42,194 nucleotides of DNA from Bacillus sanguinis (lineage in GTDB: Bacteria > Bacillota > Bacilli > Bacillales > Bacillaceae_G): NCBI RefSeq assembly GCF_018332475.1, contig NZ_BOQB01000018.1, positions 1-42,194 of the forward strand, read 5' to 3'. The translations under genes were made by a program, and so were the position numbers. Under the pieces are notes generated by a model that ran no database searches, was not told the origin of the DNA, and saw only the letters and a list, made by a program, of their open reading frames with translations. Below are positions 7,891-15,723 of this stretch, piece by piece; the stretch's first letter is position 1, and each line of letters starts with the position of its first letter.

Positions 7891-8574
7891 TTAAAAAATC
7901 TGAAGTATAACAATTATTAAGTTCATAGTAGCATGAACGACAAATGATACTAGTAACCTATTAGTACGTACATATATTGCCGCAAGTACAAGTCCAATTA
8001 GAAAATATCCAAATACAAAAGGAAAATCAAAATGCATGATAGAGAAAAACAATGCACTAACTAATATACACACAATTTTATTGAATTTACGGCTTAATAT
8101 ATTTATGGCCGCGTAACGAAATACAAGCTCCTCAACTAGTGGAGCAAGAATTACAATTGATAAAAGAGCAAGAGGAGAAATTGCTACAGATTCAATATTA
8201 CTTGATGTATTTACTGATTGTGTAGTTAAGTGAAATATACTCGTATCCAAAATACTACCAATTGTCTGTGCAAAGAATACTGCAACTATTCCTATTAAAA
8301 TCCAACCGAATAATACTCTTGATAATTTAATCGATAACTTTGAATCATTCATCGTTTCTTTCTTATATATAAGATAAATGAATATTAATATGAGTGAAAA
8401 CCCTATTAGTTCCCAATGAACAAGTAGTTGCTGAATTGCTTGCTGTTGATTTCCCTTAATATCATACCAACCTGTCTTAGCTAGCAATTGTACTCCTATA
8501 ATCCCAACAAGTTGAGTCATTACAAAGTAGATGAGTATAACATAACCTGATTTATGTAAATTACTATGATTCAT
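7891..8574 (-). CDS. CPBP family intramembrane metalloprotease
   Basis: 227 residues from ATG 8574, which has AAAGGTGA upstream; an in-frame ATG at 8595 has a poor site. There are six to eight hydrophobic spans. The family motifs are in order: EELVFR with the paired Glu and Arg, FSIMHFD with a metal-binding His, and HATMN near the end. CPBP (Abi, Rce1-like) proteases act inside the membrane; bacterial ones mature or degrade peptides and often give self-immunity to bacteriocins. It lies 30 bases before the HAD gene. The substrate is unknown; no bacteriocin precursor is recognised nearby. Confidence 0.85.
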   Translation of the reverse strand: MNHSNLHKSGYVILIYFVMTQLVGIIGVQLLAKTGWYDIKGNQQQAIQQLLVHWELIGFSLILIFIYLIYKKETMNDSKLSIKLSRVLFGWILIGIVAVFFAQTIGSILDTSIFHLTTQSVNTSSNIESVAISPLALLSIVILAPLVEELVFRYAAINILSRKFNKIVCILVSALFFSIMHFDFPFVFGYFLIGLVLAAIYVRTNRLLVSFVVHATMNLIIVILQIF

Positions 8575-8644
8575 TTTACTATATTCACCTTTCATTTACC
8601 TGCAAATTTTATATTATTCGAATTTTAAATCGAAATAGTATTAT

Positions 8645-9037
8645 CTACTCTTCTTTAAGAATTTTATTTATACCTGTAGGTTTATACATAACAAAATCCC
8701 CTTCACTATTGCTGACTCTTTTTGTTTCAAAGTAGATTCGGTATTCTTCCCCATCTTTTTTTATTTCTGATACTAACTCTTTAGTTATCCAGTAATTTCG
8801 ATTCAGCAGATCTCCTGGTACAGCAGTCATTCGAGAATATTTATTATCTGTATTTAATTTTTTCGCAACCATTTCCTCTGCAACTTTCACGTTACTCCTA
8901 GTTTGTTCCATCCTTATCTCATGATTCTTATCTTGTTCCGCCCTAAATTCCTGAGCAAATCTAGCACCGATACTGAGTATTAAGATTATGCCAATAAATA
9001 TAAAGAATGCTTTTGCATTGAACTTTTCCATTTCCAT
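8645..9037 (-). CDS. Small membrane-anchored hypothetical protein
   Basis: About 130 residues from ATG 9037, with AAAGGA nine bases upstream. One N-terminal membrane span (FFIFIGIILILSIGARF) is followed by a charged helix and a small domain with predicted strands (EEYRIYFETKR, EGDFVMYKP). With a single N-terminal span the bulk could be outside the cell. The family is not recognised. It lies between the CPBP protease and two tiny membrane proteins. Confidence 0.5.
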   Translation of the reverse strand: MEMEKFNAKAFFIFIGIILILSIGARFAQEFRAEQDKNHEIRMEQTRSNVKVAEEMVAKKLNTDNKYSRMTAVPGDLLNRNYWITKELVSEIKKDGEEYRIYFETKRVSNSEGDFVMYKPTGINKILKEE

Positions 9038-9080
9038 AACATCAAATCCTTTCACTTCCTAATAATACGAAACCATTTTA

Positions 9081-9197
9081 TTATTGTTTAAGGTGCGATA
9101 ACCGAGAGAAACAATATATAACTACTGCTATATATAGAAAAATCGTTAAATTACTAATAGCCATTAACGTTTCTTCTACTGTAAAACCTTTAGTCAT
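9081..9197 (-). CDS. 38-residue single-span membrane peptide
   Basis: Begins MTKGFTVEETLMAISN and continues with the hydrophobic run LTIFLYIAVVIYCF, ending in basic and polar residues. ATG 9197 has AGGGAG seven bases upstream; an earlier in-frame ATG at 9203 is too close to that site. It is one predicted span, of the size range of regulatory micro-membrane proteins. The good start signal and position between two co-oriented membrane genes support it. Function unknown. Confidence 0.5.
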   Translation of the reverse strand: MTKGFTVEETLMAISNLTIFLYIAVVIYCFSRLSHLKQ

Positions 9198-9229
9198 TGT
9201 CATTCTCCCTACCATCTTTAAATGTTTTT

Positions 9230-9484
9230 TTATTGTAAATTGTTCATTTCCTTAACAATTCGTTTCGTTCTTGCAACTAACCAAAATTCTAATACCATGA
9301 AAATAAAAGGAACTACATAACATGCTATAATATATAGCCACACAGAGACATTAGTATCAAACAAATCCTTAGTTACATTACCAAAAATAATACTGATAAT
9401 TGCACCAATTAAAATAAGAAACGAAGATAAAACATTGCTCCCAAATTCTTCTTTCAAGTCTTTCATAGTTTGAAATTTATTCAT
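9230..9484 (-). CDS. Small two-span membrane protein
   Basis: 84 residues with GGAGGG seven to eight bases before ATG 9484. A charged N-terminal segment precedes two spans, SSFLILIGAIISIIFG and WLYIIACYVVPFIFMVLEFW, and the tail is basic (RTKRIVKEMNN). The family is not recognised. It lies downstream of the ATP-grasp and lipoprotein genes. Confidence 0.5.
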   Translation of the reverse strand: MNKFQTMKDLKEEFGSNVLSSFLILIGAIISIIFGNVTKDLFDTNVSVWLYIIACYVVPFIFMVLEFWLVARTKRIVKEMNNLQ

Positions 9485-9534
9485 AATTCATCCCTCCATT
9501 TTTTCTTCTCAAATAATGCTTTTTTAAACTTCTT

Positions 9535-9564
9535 TTAAATCCTCGTACAGAGGAATATGATCAC
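9535..9564 (-). other. Nine-codon ORF with strong ribosome binding site
   Basis: AGGGAGGTG (9572-9580) lies seven bases before GTG 9564, which opens only nine codons (M-I-I-F-L-C-T-R-I) before TAA. The codons overlap a small hairpin. It could be a leader peptide for the next gene or the leftover start of a lost gene. Very uncertain. Confidence 0.25.
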
Positions 9565-9614
9565 TTTTCTTCACCTCCCTTTCTACACAAAACTCAAATT
9601 GTATTAAATTGAAT

Positions 9615-10856
9615 TTATTCTGTGGAAATTCCAATAAACATTGATAAATTACCGGTAATCCTTTCACCTACTCTTAAAAATAATCCCGCTGGTTCTCCAC
9701 CAATTAAATGTGACCCTATTAATAATTTACCTGTATAATCTCCATCCCACGTATCTATAGTGCAGTCCGGCATTTCAATATACTTTTGATAAATTTTATG
9801 TTGTTGCTCGTAGTAAGGCGTTTTATCTGCAGCTACTTCTTTCCCTTCATTGATGATGGAAACCCCACCGCCTTCCCTTCCAAATGTCGCTTTTTTCACA
9901 TAATCTATATCATTTTCTTCAAATTTGTCCTTTGAGAAATAAGTTGGTAAAAAGTACTTTTCGATAATTTTATGTTCTTTTTCTGTAAACCATTTATTTT
10001 GCTCGTGAAGTTGCCATATAAGAGCTAGTACACCTTTATTTTGAATTAAGAATGCTGAAGGAGGATTAATAATTTTCACTCTCCCCTGTGCAATATGGTC
10101 TAAAAACATAAGGCCAATTGATTTTCCGCTATAGTCCTTATCTTCTAATAAGTACTCTAGTGGATATAATCGATACAAATATTCTATTTTAACGCCATCT
10201 GGTGTATATAACCCATCGTCTGCAACGATAATACTTTGTATCCCCACATAATCACTTGGCTGCGGACAATATTGTTGAATAAATTTTACCGTTTGATAAT
10301 CTTCTTCATGCCAATCATAACTAGTGAAATGTATAACATCATGAGGATTCAATTCATAATCAGAAATGATTTTATGCCACGTTGTTTCTAGCTTCTCTTC
10401 TATGCAGTTTGGATTTATAACTTGATGATGATCACATAAAACTTGATTAGCTACAGATGGCTCCAAATAGCCGGTGGGTGTGTCTGCATTAATTTCTATT
10501 AGTTTGATTTCATCGTTTGCAACAATGAAATCAAACCTAGTGAAATATGAAAATAAAACATCATAATTTGTTCTAGTCACTTCCCATAATTCGGTGGGTA
10601 ATTTTAATTGTAAAAAACCCTCGTGACTTTCTAGTAAATATTTATAAACCTTTTGAAAAATGATTTTTACTAATTCAGTTGCTTCTATAATATTATTATA
10701 TTCCTCTTTTCTGATTCTTTTGATACCAGTAGACATATACTGACACCATTCATTATTCTCTAATAAGCTTGACCAAGTAAAACCACGTGTACAAGCTTGC
10801 TCAGATAAAGCAAACCATTTTTTCATATATTCTTGTTGCTGTTGATTGTCTAACAT
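9615..10856 (-). CDS. Glutathionylspermidine-synthase-like ATP-grasp ligase
   Basis: 413 residues, close to the usual length of the stand-alone synthetase family (E. coli YgiC/YjfC type). FTRFDFIVANDEIKLIEIN and ADTPTGYLEPS match the substrate/Mg end of the ATP-grasp core, and ATFGREGGGVSI is the ATP-lid loop near residue 340. These enzymes join a carboxylate to an amine using ATP. The amidase domain of true glutathionylspermidine synthase is absent. AGGAGG lies just before ATG 10856. The lipoprotein gene ends 18 bases upstream, the same pairing as ygiB-ygiC, so the lipoprotein may be its partner or substrate. Confidence 0.8.
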   Translation of the reverse strand: MLDNQQQQEYMKKWFALSEQACTRGFTWSSLLENNEWCQYMSTGIKRIRKEEYNNIIEATELVKIIFQKVYKYLLESHEGFLQLKLPTELWEVTRTNYDVLFSYFTRFDFIVANDEIKLIEINADTPTGYLEPSVANQVLCDHHQVINPNCIEEKLETTWHKIISDYELNPHDVIHFTSYDWHEEDYQTVKFIQQYCPQPSDYVGIQSIIVADDGLYTPDGVKIEYLYRLYPLEYLLEDKDYSGKSIGLMFLDHIAQGRVKIINPPSAFLIQNKGVLALIWQLHEQNKWFTEKEHKIIEKYFLPTYFSKDKFEENDIDYVKKATFGREGGGVSIINEGKEVAADKTPYYEQQHKIYQKYIEMPDCTIDTWDGDYTGKLLIGSHLIGGEPAGLFLRVGERITGNLSMFIGISTE

Positions 10857-10874
10857 TTTTTCTCCTCCTATAAA

Positions 10875-11558
10875 TTAAGATCCAGCTGGTGCTTTTGCAT
10901 TTCCGATGCCACTAGATCCACTGGTAACCTTACTTGTTGAAGATGGTTTTGATGATTGTGTTGGATTACTTGTTTTCGGAGATGGTACGTTACTTTTATT
11001 CGAGTCACTTTTATTTAAATTAACTTTATCTTTTGATTCATTTTTATTTGTAGAAGCAGAATTATTTGTTTGCTTATTTGCACCTCCACCACTTGTGGTA
11101 GTAGTACTTGTACTTGTCCCTCTCCCTTTTTCCTTCTCTTTTTCTTTTGGAACTTCTGGTAACGGTCTTTGTGTCATTGGTGGTCTATATGTATGGTTGG
11201 TATTATTATTAATTTGTCCTGGATTTTTCTTATTTAATGAATTAATCAACATCATGCCAGCTGCCCCTGCAGCAAACGGAACTAAAGCCGAACTCCAACC
11301 ATTATCATGCTCTACACTTGGATTATCCTGTTTGTCTTCGTGCTTAATTGGTCCTGTAGTTGGCATCTCTTCAAAACACTCATTATCATTTATTTGATTA
11401 GAAGTACATTGTTTTTGCGTCTCCTCTTTATCAGTTGTGTCTTGGTCAATTGCTAGTGAATTATCTTCTTCGAGATCTCCTACACATCCCGTTAATAAAA
11501 CTGTTGAAATTCCAAGGTTTGCCGCGATTTTCATAAATTTTTTATTACTCATTTTCAT
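10875..11558 (-). CDS. Lipoprotein with Ser/Thr/Asn-rich tail, partner of the ATP-grasp ligase
   Basis: 227 residues from ATG 11558, which has GGAGG ten bases upstream; a start 25 codons further up is possible but has no such site. The signal peptide ends in the lipobox LLTGC, so the mature Cys would be lipidated on the outer membrane face. Then follow an acidic segment with two more Cys, a short hydrophobic patch (ALVPFAAGAAGMMLI), a Pro/Lys stretch, and a long low-complexity tail ending GNAKAPAGS. It resembles the DUF1190/YgiB type in layout rather than in clear sequence. The tail may span the cell wall. Confidence 0.6.
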   Translation of the reverse strand: MKMSNKKFMKIAANLGISTVLLTGCVGDLEEDNSLAIDQDTTDKEETQKQCTSNQINDNECFEEMPTTGPIKHEDKQDNPSVEHDNGWSSALVPFAAGAAGMMLINSLNKKNPGQINNNTNHTYRPPMTQRPLPEVPKEKEKEKGRGTSTSTTTTSGGGANKQTNNSASTNKNESKDKVNLNKSDSNKSNVPSPKTSNPTQSSKPSSTSKVTSGSSGIGNAKAPAGS

Positions 11559-11709
11559 AACTAAAGAGCCTCCTATATTTTTCATCCGTATGGTGAGTTC
11601 AAAATCAATTACAGTAGCACCTTTGCTTTTCAAGATTCTCTGCTGCCATCATTATCACTAACCATATATAGTTATAAATACATTAAATCTTGTCCTATAC
11701 TTGTTTAAC

Positions 11710-11994
11710 TTATAAAGGATTAATTAAATCCCATTCATGTTGAACTTCCCAAAATTTTTTATCAGGATGTTTCCAATTACAATCACTATAAAACCCCTTT
11801 TTTATTACTAAGTATTCGTCAAAAAACTCATCATAAAAGTAGGCTAGTATATTATCTTTATTAACAGGATAGTAAATCCCCTCGACAGAAAACATATAGA
11901 GAGCAACTTGTGATTCTTTCGTATCTAATTCTAATTGTCCATTTAAATCAGCATTCAAAAAGCATTTAACACTTTGTTCTGGTATTGATAGCAT
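11710..11994 (-). CDS. Hypothetical cytosolic protein
   Basis: 94 residues with GGAGG seven bases before ATG 11994. Acidic and rich in aromatic residues, with strands such as VALYMFSVEGIYYPV and ILAYFYDEFFDEYLVI. There is no membrane segment. The family is not recognised. Confidence 0.5.
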   Translation of the reverse strand: MLSIPEQSVKCFLNADLNGQLELDTKESQVALYMFSVEGIYYPVNKDNILAYFYDEFFDEYLVIKKGFYSDCNWKHPDKKFWEVQHEWDLINPL

Positions 11995-12079
11995 TTCGAT
12001 TCCTCCAATATCAACTTTATAATTTTATATAAGGATTATATGATTATACAATCTAAATAAATCCCTATACCACTTAAAC

Positions 12080-12385
12080 TTATGCTACTTGCAAATGCTT
12101 TAACCCAATCTCTAACGCGCCTGTTCCTCCAAAACCCTGATTAAATAAAAGCGGGACATCATACTTCTTTGCGTACTCTTTTGCTACATCAATAGACACA
12201 TGACCACATGCACCTTTCTGCACTACAATAACATCACATTTTTTTATAACACTACGAAATGTTTTCTTTACACCACCATGATTTTTTCCGTCGTGAAAAA
12301 TCACCTGACAATCTCTTTTTTTCGCTAACTTCTCTAATGTTCTACCATTTGAACCACCTAAAACTAGAATTGTACTCATTTCCAT
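12080..12385 (-). CDS. DUF2325 domain protein
   Basis: 101 residues, essentially one DUF2325 domain: [17 protein letters not shown] at the start, FHDGKNHGG in the middle and [19 protein letters not shown] near the end. The family is a small Rossmann-like fold with conserved Cys and His; its biochemical role is not established. Its start lies inside the upstream membrane gene (overlap 12376-12385), so the two are translationally coupled. Confidence 0.75.
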   Translation of the reverse strand: MEMSTILVLGGSNGRTLEKLAKKRDCQVIFHDGKNHGGVKKTFRSVIKKCDVIVVQKGACGHVSIDVAKEYAKKYDVPLLFNQGFGGTGALEIGLKHLQVA

Positions 12386-12759
12386 TCACTCTCCACATCT
12401 TTATTTTTTTTATATGTACTTGGTGATACTAATAATACAATTGTACAAATGACAATATTCAGGAATACCACACCCACTATTAATACAATTGCAAAGACTG
12501 GTAACAATAGCATGAAAATAAAACCACTTACAAGCAAGCAGATGAATATAAATCCATTGCTCATGTCTTCATAACCATCTAATCCTGTTACAATATCTAA
12601 ACTGTGCATCCAAACTGTGATACTATCCCAATTTGTTATCAACAGGTATCCACTACCTACTAATAAAGCCCACCCAAATATTGTCCCTAAAAGTCCCGAG
12701 CCTCTTCCAGAAGAATATCCTGCAAAATAGTTTGCTGCGGTTCCAAATAATAATCTCAT
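12376..12759 (-). CDS. Membrane protein coupled to the DUF2325 gene
   Basis: 127 residues from ATG 12759 with GGAGG eight bases upstream; an earlier in-frame ATG (12774) overlaps that site. A Gly/Ser-rich head ([13 protein letters not shown]) is followed by about four hydrophobic spans and a charged tail. The family is not recognised. It may be the membrane partner of DUF2325. No gene is seen in the 150 bases before the conjugation operon end. Confidence 0.5.
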   Translation of the reverse strand: MRLLFGTAANYFAGYSSGRGSGLLGTIFGWALLVGSGYLLITNWDSITVWMHSLDIVTGLDGYEDMSNGFIFICLLVSGFIFMLLLPVFAIVLIVGVVFLNIVICTIVLLVSPSTYKKNKDVESEWK

Positions 12760-12923
12760 TCTTTTTACCTCCACATCTATATCATTTCACTAATATATAC
12801 AAATTCCATTTAACCATAACTTTATTATATCAGAAAATTAAGAATATTCAATAAATATTTTTAGGTACTCTTTATATTTTTTAATAAGGGCTGTGATTTT
12901 TATTCACAACCCTTATCTTTCAG

Positions 12924-13499
12924 TTAATCCACAGGAACTTCTTCTTGTCCATGCGGTATTTGTTCAATTGGTGTTACAATTTGCGCATATTGATTTACCT
13001 GAATTTTAAATTGTCGTGGTTCCAAGAAGTTTACCTGTTGTATTAAAACCTCTATATGAAATGTATCTACTTTTTTCCCGCGGTCAATTTTGGTAATACG
13101 TGCATTGTAAAACTTATCTCCATTTAGGAAATATCTTTGAACAGCTTCTGTAGCAAGCATACGTTCATTACTTGTCATTTTCATTGGTTCAATACCAAAT
13201 CCAGCCTTTGTAAACAAATATGGAACATCATAACTACTATTAGAAATTTTTCGTAGTAAATCCTCTACTGTTTTTGTTTTTGCAATATATTCTTCTTCTT
13301 TTGTATCAAATCTCTTTGGTTTATCTCCAAGCATCTCGATTTCATCTTGATTTACTTGCTCTTCCTCTTGCACTTGTGATTTCAGCATATAATCATGAAT
13401 GGTATTATAGGTGGCAACACCTGCCACTAGTACGATAATCCCCAATATGACCAAGTATTTACGAGGCATATTAGATAAAATGTTGATTATTTTCTGCAT
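12924..13499 (-). CDS. VirB8-like conjugation protein
   Basis: 191 residues. A short basic cytoplasmic N-terminus, one membrane span (YLVILGIIVLVAGVATY), a linker, and a C-terminal domain of about 110 residues ending in strands (TFHIEVLIQQVNF, RQFKIQVNQYAQI). This layout fits the NTF2-like periplasmic/extracellular domain of VirB8 proteins, which bridge the type IV secretion channel. It is the last gene of the conjugation operon, 16 bases after the hydrolase gene. Similarity is by architecture and position; sequence identity is not obvious. Confidence 0.55.
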   Translation of the reverse strand: MQKIINILSNMPRKYLVILGIIVLVAGVATYNTIHDYMLKSQVQEEEQVNQDEIEMLGDKPKRFDTKEEEYIAKTKTVEDLLRKISNSSYDVPYLFTKAGFGIEPMKMTSNERMLATEAVQRYFLNGDKFYNARITKIDRGKKVDTFHIEVLIQQVNFLEPRQFKIQVNQYAQIVTPIEQIPHGQEEVPVD

Positions 13500-13515
13500 C
13501 TACTCTCATCCCTTA

Positions 13516-15723
13516 TCAGTCTATAACATTACGGATTTGTGTCATATGTTGTCCTCTTGCCGTATAGTTTAGACCTGTAATTTGTACACCCTTATTATCA
13601 CCAATATGAATCATTTTTTGATTCCCCATATAAATCGCAACATGCCCTGGATTTTCATAGAAAATTAGATCCCCTGGTTGCGCATGATTGATGTCTGGCA
13701 CTTGTTTTCCTTGTCCGACTTGAGCACCAGTCCAATCTCCAAGTTGTACACCTATACTTGTTCTAAATACATACTGAGTAAATCCTGAGCAATCTGAAGT
13801 ACCTCCTGGCGGATTACGATCCCCTAAGACATATCTCACTTTTCCTTGACCAAGCCATTTTTTCGCTTCTGCTAATACTTTTTGTCGTTTGTCATTCGTC
13901 ATAATAGGAGAACCACCAGATGATAGTCCTGGATCATCATTTTTCTTAAAGAATTTCATTGGATCCGTTGGTTGGTCGTTAATACGAATTTGGAAATCTA
14001 AATGAACAGCGTAGCCATTCATATTAAGGAAACCAGTGTTTTTATCATAGTTAGAACCACCCATCTCTCCAATAATTTGTCCTTTCGTCACCATGGTTCC
14101 TTGTGCAATTGATATTTTACTCAAATGTAAGTAACGAGATACAATACCATTTCCATGGTCTACATAAACACCTAGACCTCCACCATTTACATTACCTGCT
14201 TGGACTACAATACCTGCTTCCATTGACCACACGGGGTCTCCAGCTTTTCCAGCGGTCATAGCTCCAATATCTACAGCATTATGTTGCTTTCCACCACGAA
14301 CTGCATCAAATGTATCTGTAATACGCCCTGATTTCGTTGGCCATTTCCAACCTTTATCGGAAATCCATTCTCCATCTCCAGATTCTACACAACCTAAATC
14401 TTTATAATATTTCAAAACTTTGGAAACGTAAGTGTAATCTCCATAACACGCTCCAACTTTGGTTCGGAAGTTATTAGGATCAGAACAACCTGCTGGATTT
14501 TCACCAGCATGCTCCCTAGAAAACGCAATAGCTGTTTCTTCTGAATATCCACCTTTTGCTAATGCATAACTAATGAATCCAGGACCGTAATTATAACTCT
14601 GTAAGGCAAGTGCTATATCTCCATTTGCCTTCGCTAAAACATCTTTAAATTCTTGTACGCCTGCTTCAATAGAAATATTGGGGTCTTTAATACACCCTAT
14701 ACGAGCACTTCCTTTTAGACCTATACAAGATGAACTTAAGTCTCCATAATGCCCTTCTGCAGCTTGCATCGGGTCACTTCCCTCTCCTTGTGATTCCTGC
14801 ATCATTTGGGCAGCCAAAACACCAACATATTGAGCTACACCATGTTTTTCTGCCATTTCTTTAATTTTAGGAAGGTATCCTGTAACTTTTGCATTAAGGT
14901 TAACAGGTTCTCCGCCAGGGCTCACATTACCTACACACATACCACCAACAAAATTACTAGAAGGTGCCAGATGTCCATACATTCCTTCTAACATTCCTGC
15001 TGCTAATATCTCACGCGCACGATCTTTTTGACTCTCACTAAATTTTGCAAGCTCCATCGCTTTTTCTAATCCATGAGAAGAAACTGTTACTTTTTTACTA
15101 CCACTTGCATTAATTTCATCTATTTTTTTCTTAAAATCTGTATCTCCCAATATCTTTTTTACATCTGGTCCGGAATAACTTTCAGATTTGGTTTTTTGCA
15201 TCTCCTTTTTCTTTTTTTCACAAGGACCATTCGGCCCTGCCTCACATACCTCTTTTTCCGTATATTCTTCATATTGGATATCCAAGAAATATGATATAGC
15301 ATCATGCGGATCTTTTCCAGTCAAATCATTATCATACCGAGCCATGTCAAAAGCGACGACCTCTTTCCAGTCTACGTTTAGTGCCATTGAAATTTCCATA
15401 TACTTTTTGACTTGCTCTTCTGTTTTACTCTCATCATCGGTAAATGGTACAAAAGATGCTAGAATCACACATACAGTAATAATAAGAGCCATAATGAGAG
15501 CAACAGGCAATCCTACTGCTCCCACGATAGCTCCGACAATTTTCACTATACCAGCTCTTAGCAGTTTGGCAGCAGCTTTCGCTGCCGCTCTTCCTGCTTT
15601 TCCTGCCATTTTTGCCATTTTCCCGCTTGCCTGCATCCCTTTTTTCTTAATAAAGTGAGATGTCGCATCTTTTAAAGGGTTACTTTTCTTCTGGTTATTT
15701 GGATCGTTAGGATTTTGACTCAT
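13516..15723 (-). CDS. Three-domain peptidoglycan hydrolase of the type IV secretion system (VirB1-like)
   Basis: 735 residues. A basic N-terminus and a hydrophobic segment (about 60-93) anchor it. Around 280-430 is a CwlT-like lysozyme domain with AAQMMQESQGEG (catalytic Glu), DPMQAAEG and ALQSYNYGPGF. Around 460-585 is an M23 domain with HNAVDIG and YLHL, but the usual HxH reads H-L-D, so one zinc ligand is altered. Around 615-735 is NlpC/P60 with SDCSGFTQYVF (catalytic Cys), PGHVAIYMG and MIHIGDN. It should cut glycan strands and cross-links locally to let the channel through the wall. It overlaps the upstream VirB6-like gene by four bases (ATGA). Two domains is the usual number in this family, so three is notable. 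Confidence 0.85.
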   Translation of the reverse strand: MSQNPNDPNNQKKSNPLKDATSHFIKKKGMQASGKMAKMAGKAGRAAAKAAAKLLRAGIVKIVGAIVGAVGLPVALIMALIITVCVILASFVPFTDDESKTEEQVKKYMEISMALNVDWKEVVAFDMARYDNDLTGKDPHDAISYFLDIQYEEYTEKEVCEAGPNGPCEKKKKEMQKTKSESYSGPDVKKILGDTDFKKKIDEINASGSKKVTVSSHGLEKAMELAKFSESQKDRAREILAAGMLEGMYGHLAPSSNFVGGMCVGNVSPGGEPVNLNAKVTGYLPKIKEMAEKHGVAQYVGVLAAQMMQESQGEGSDPMQAAEGHYGDLSSSCIGLKGSARIGCIKDPNISIEAGVQEFKDVLAKANGDIALALQSYNYGPGFISYALAKGGYSEETAIAFSREHAGENPAGCSDPNNFRTKVGACYGDYTYVSKVLKYYKDLGCVESGDGEWISDKGWKWPTKSGRITDTFDAVRGGKQHNAVDIGAMTAGKAGDPVWSMEAGIVVQAGNVNGGGLGVYVDHGNGIVSRYLHLSKISIAQGTMVTKGQIIGEMGGSNYDKNTGFLNMNGYAVHLDFQIRINDQPTDPMKFFKKNDDPGLSSGGSPIMTNDKRQKVLAEAKKWLGQGKVRYVLGDRNPPGGTSDCSGFTQYVFRTSIGVQLGDWTGAQVGQGKQVPDINHAQPGDLIFYENPGHVAIYMGNQKMIHIGDNKGVQITGLNYTARGQHMTQIRNVID

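Noticed and set aside
10906-11397. 163-residue hydrophobic open frame on the plus strand
   Set aside because: It is the antisense of the low-complexity Ser/Thr/Lys tail of the lipoprotein; no ribosome binding site and biased composition.
15188-15658. Plus-strand open frame of 156 residues
   Set aside because: Antisense to the Ala/Lys-rich head of the hydrolase gene, with no start signal or family features.
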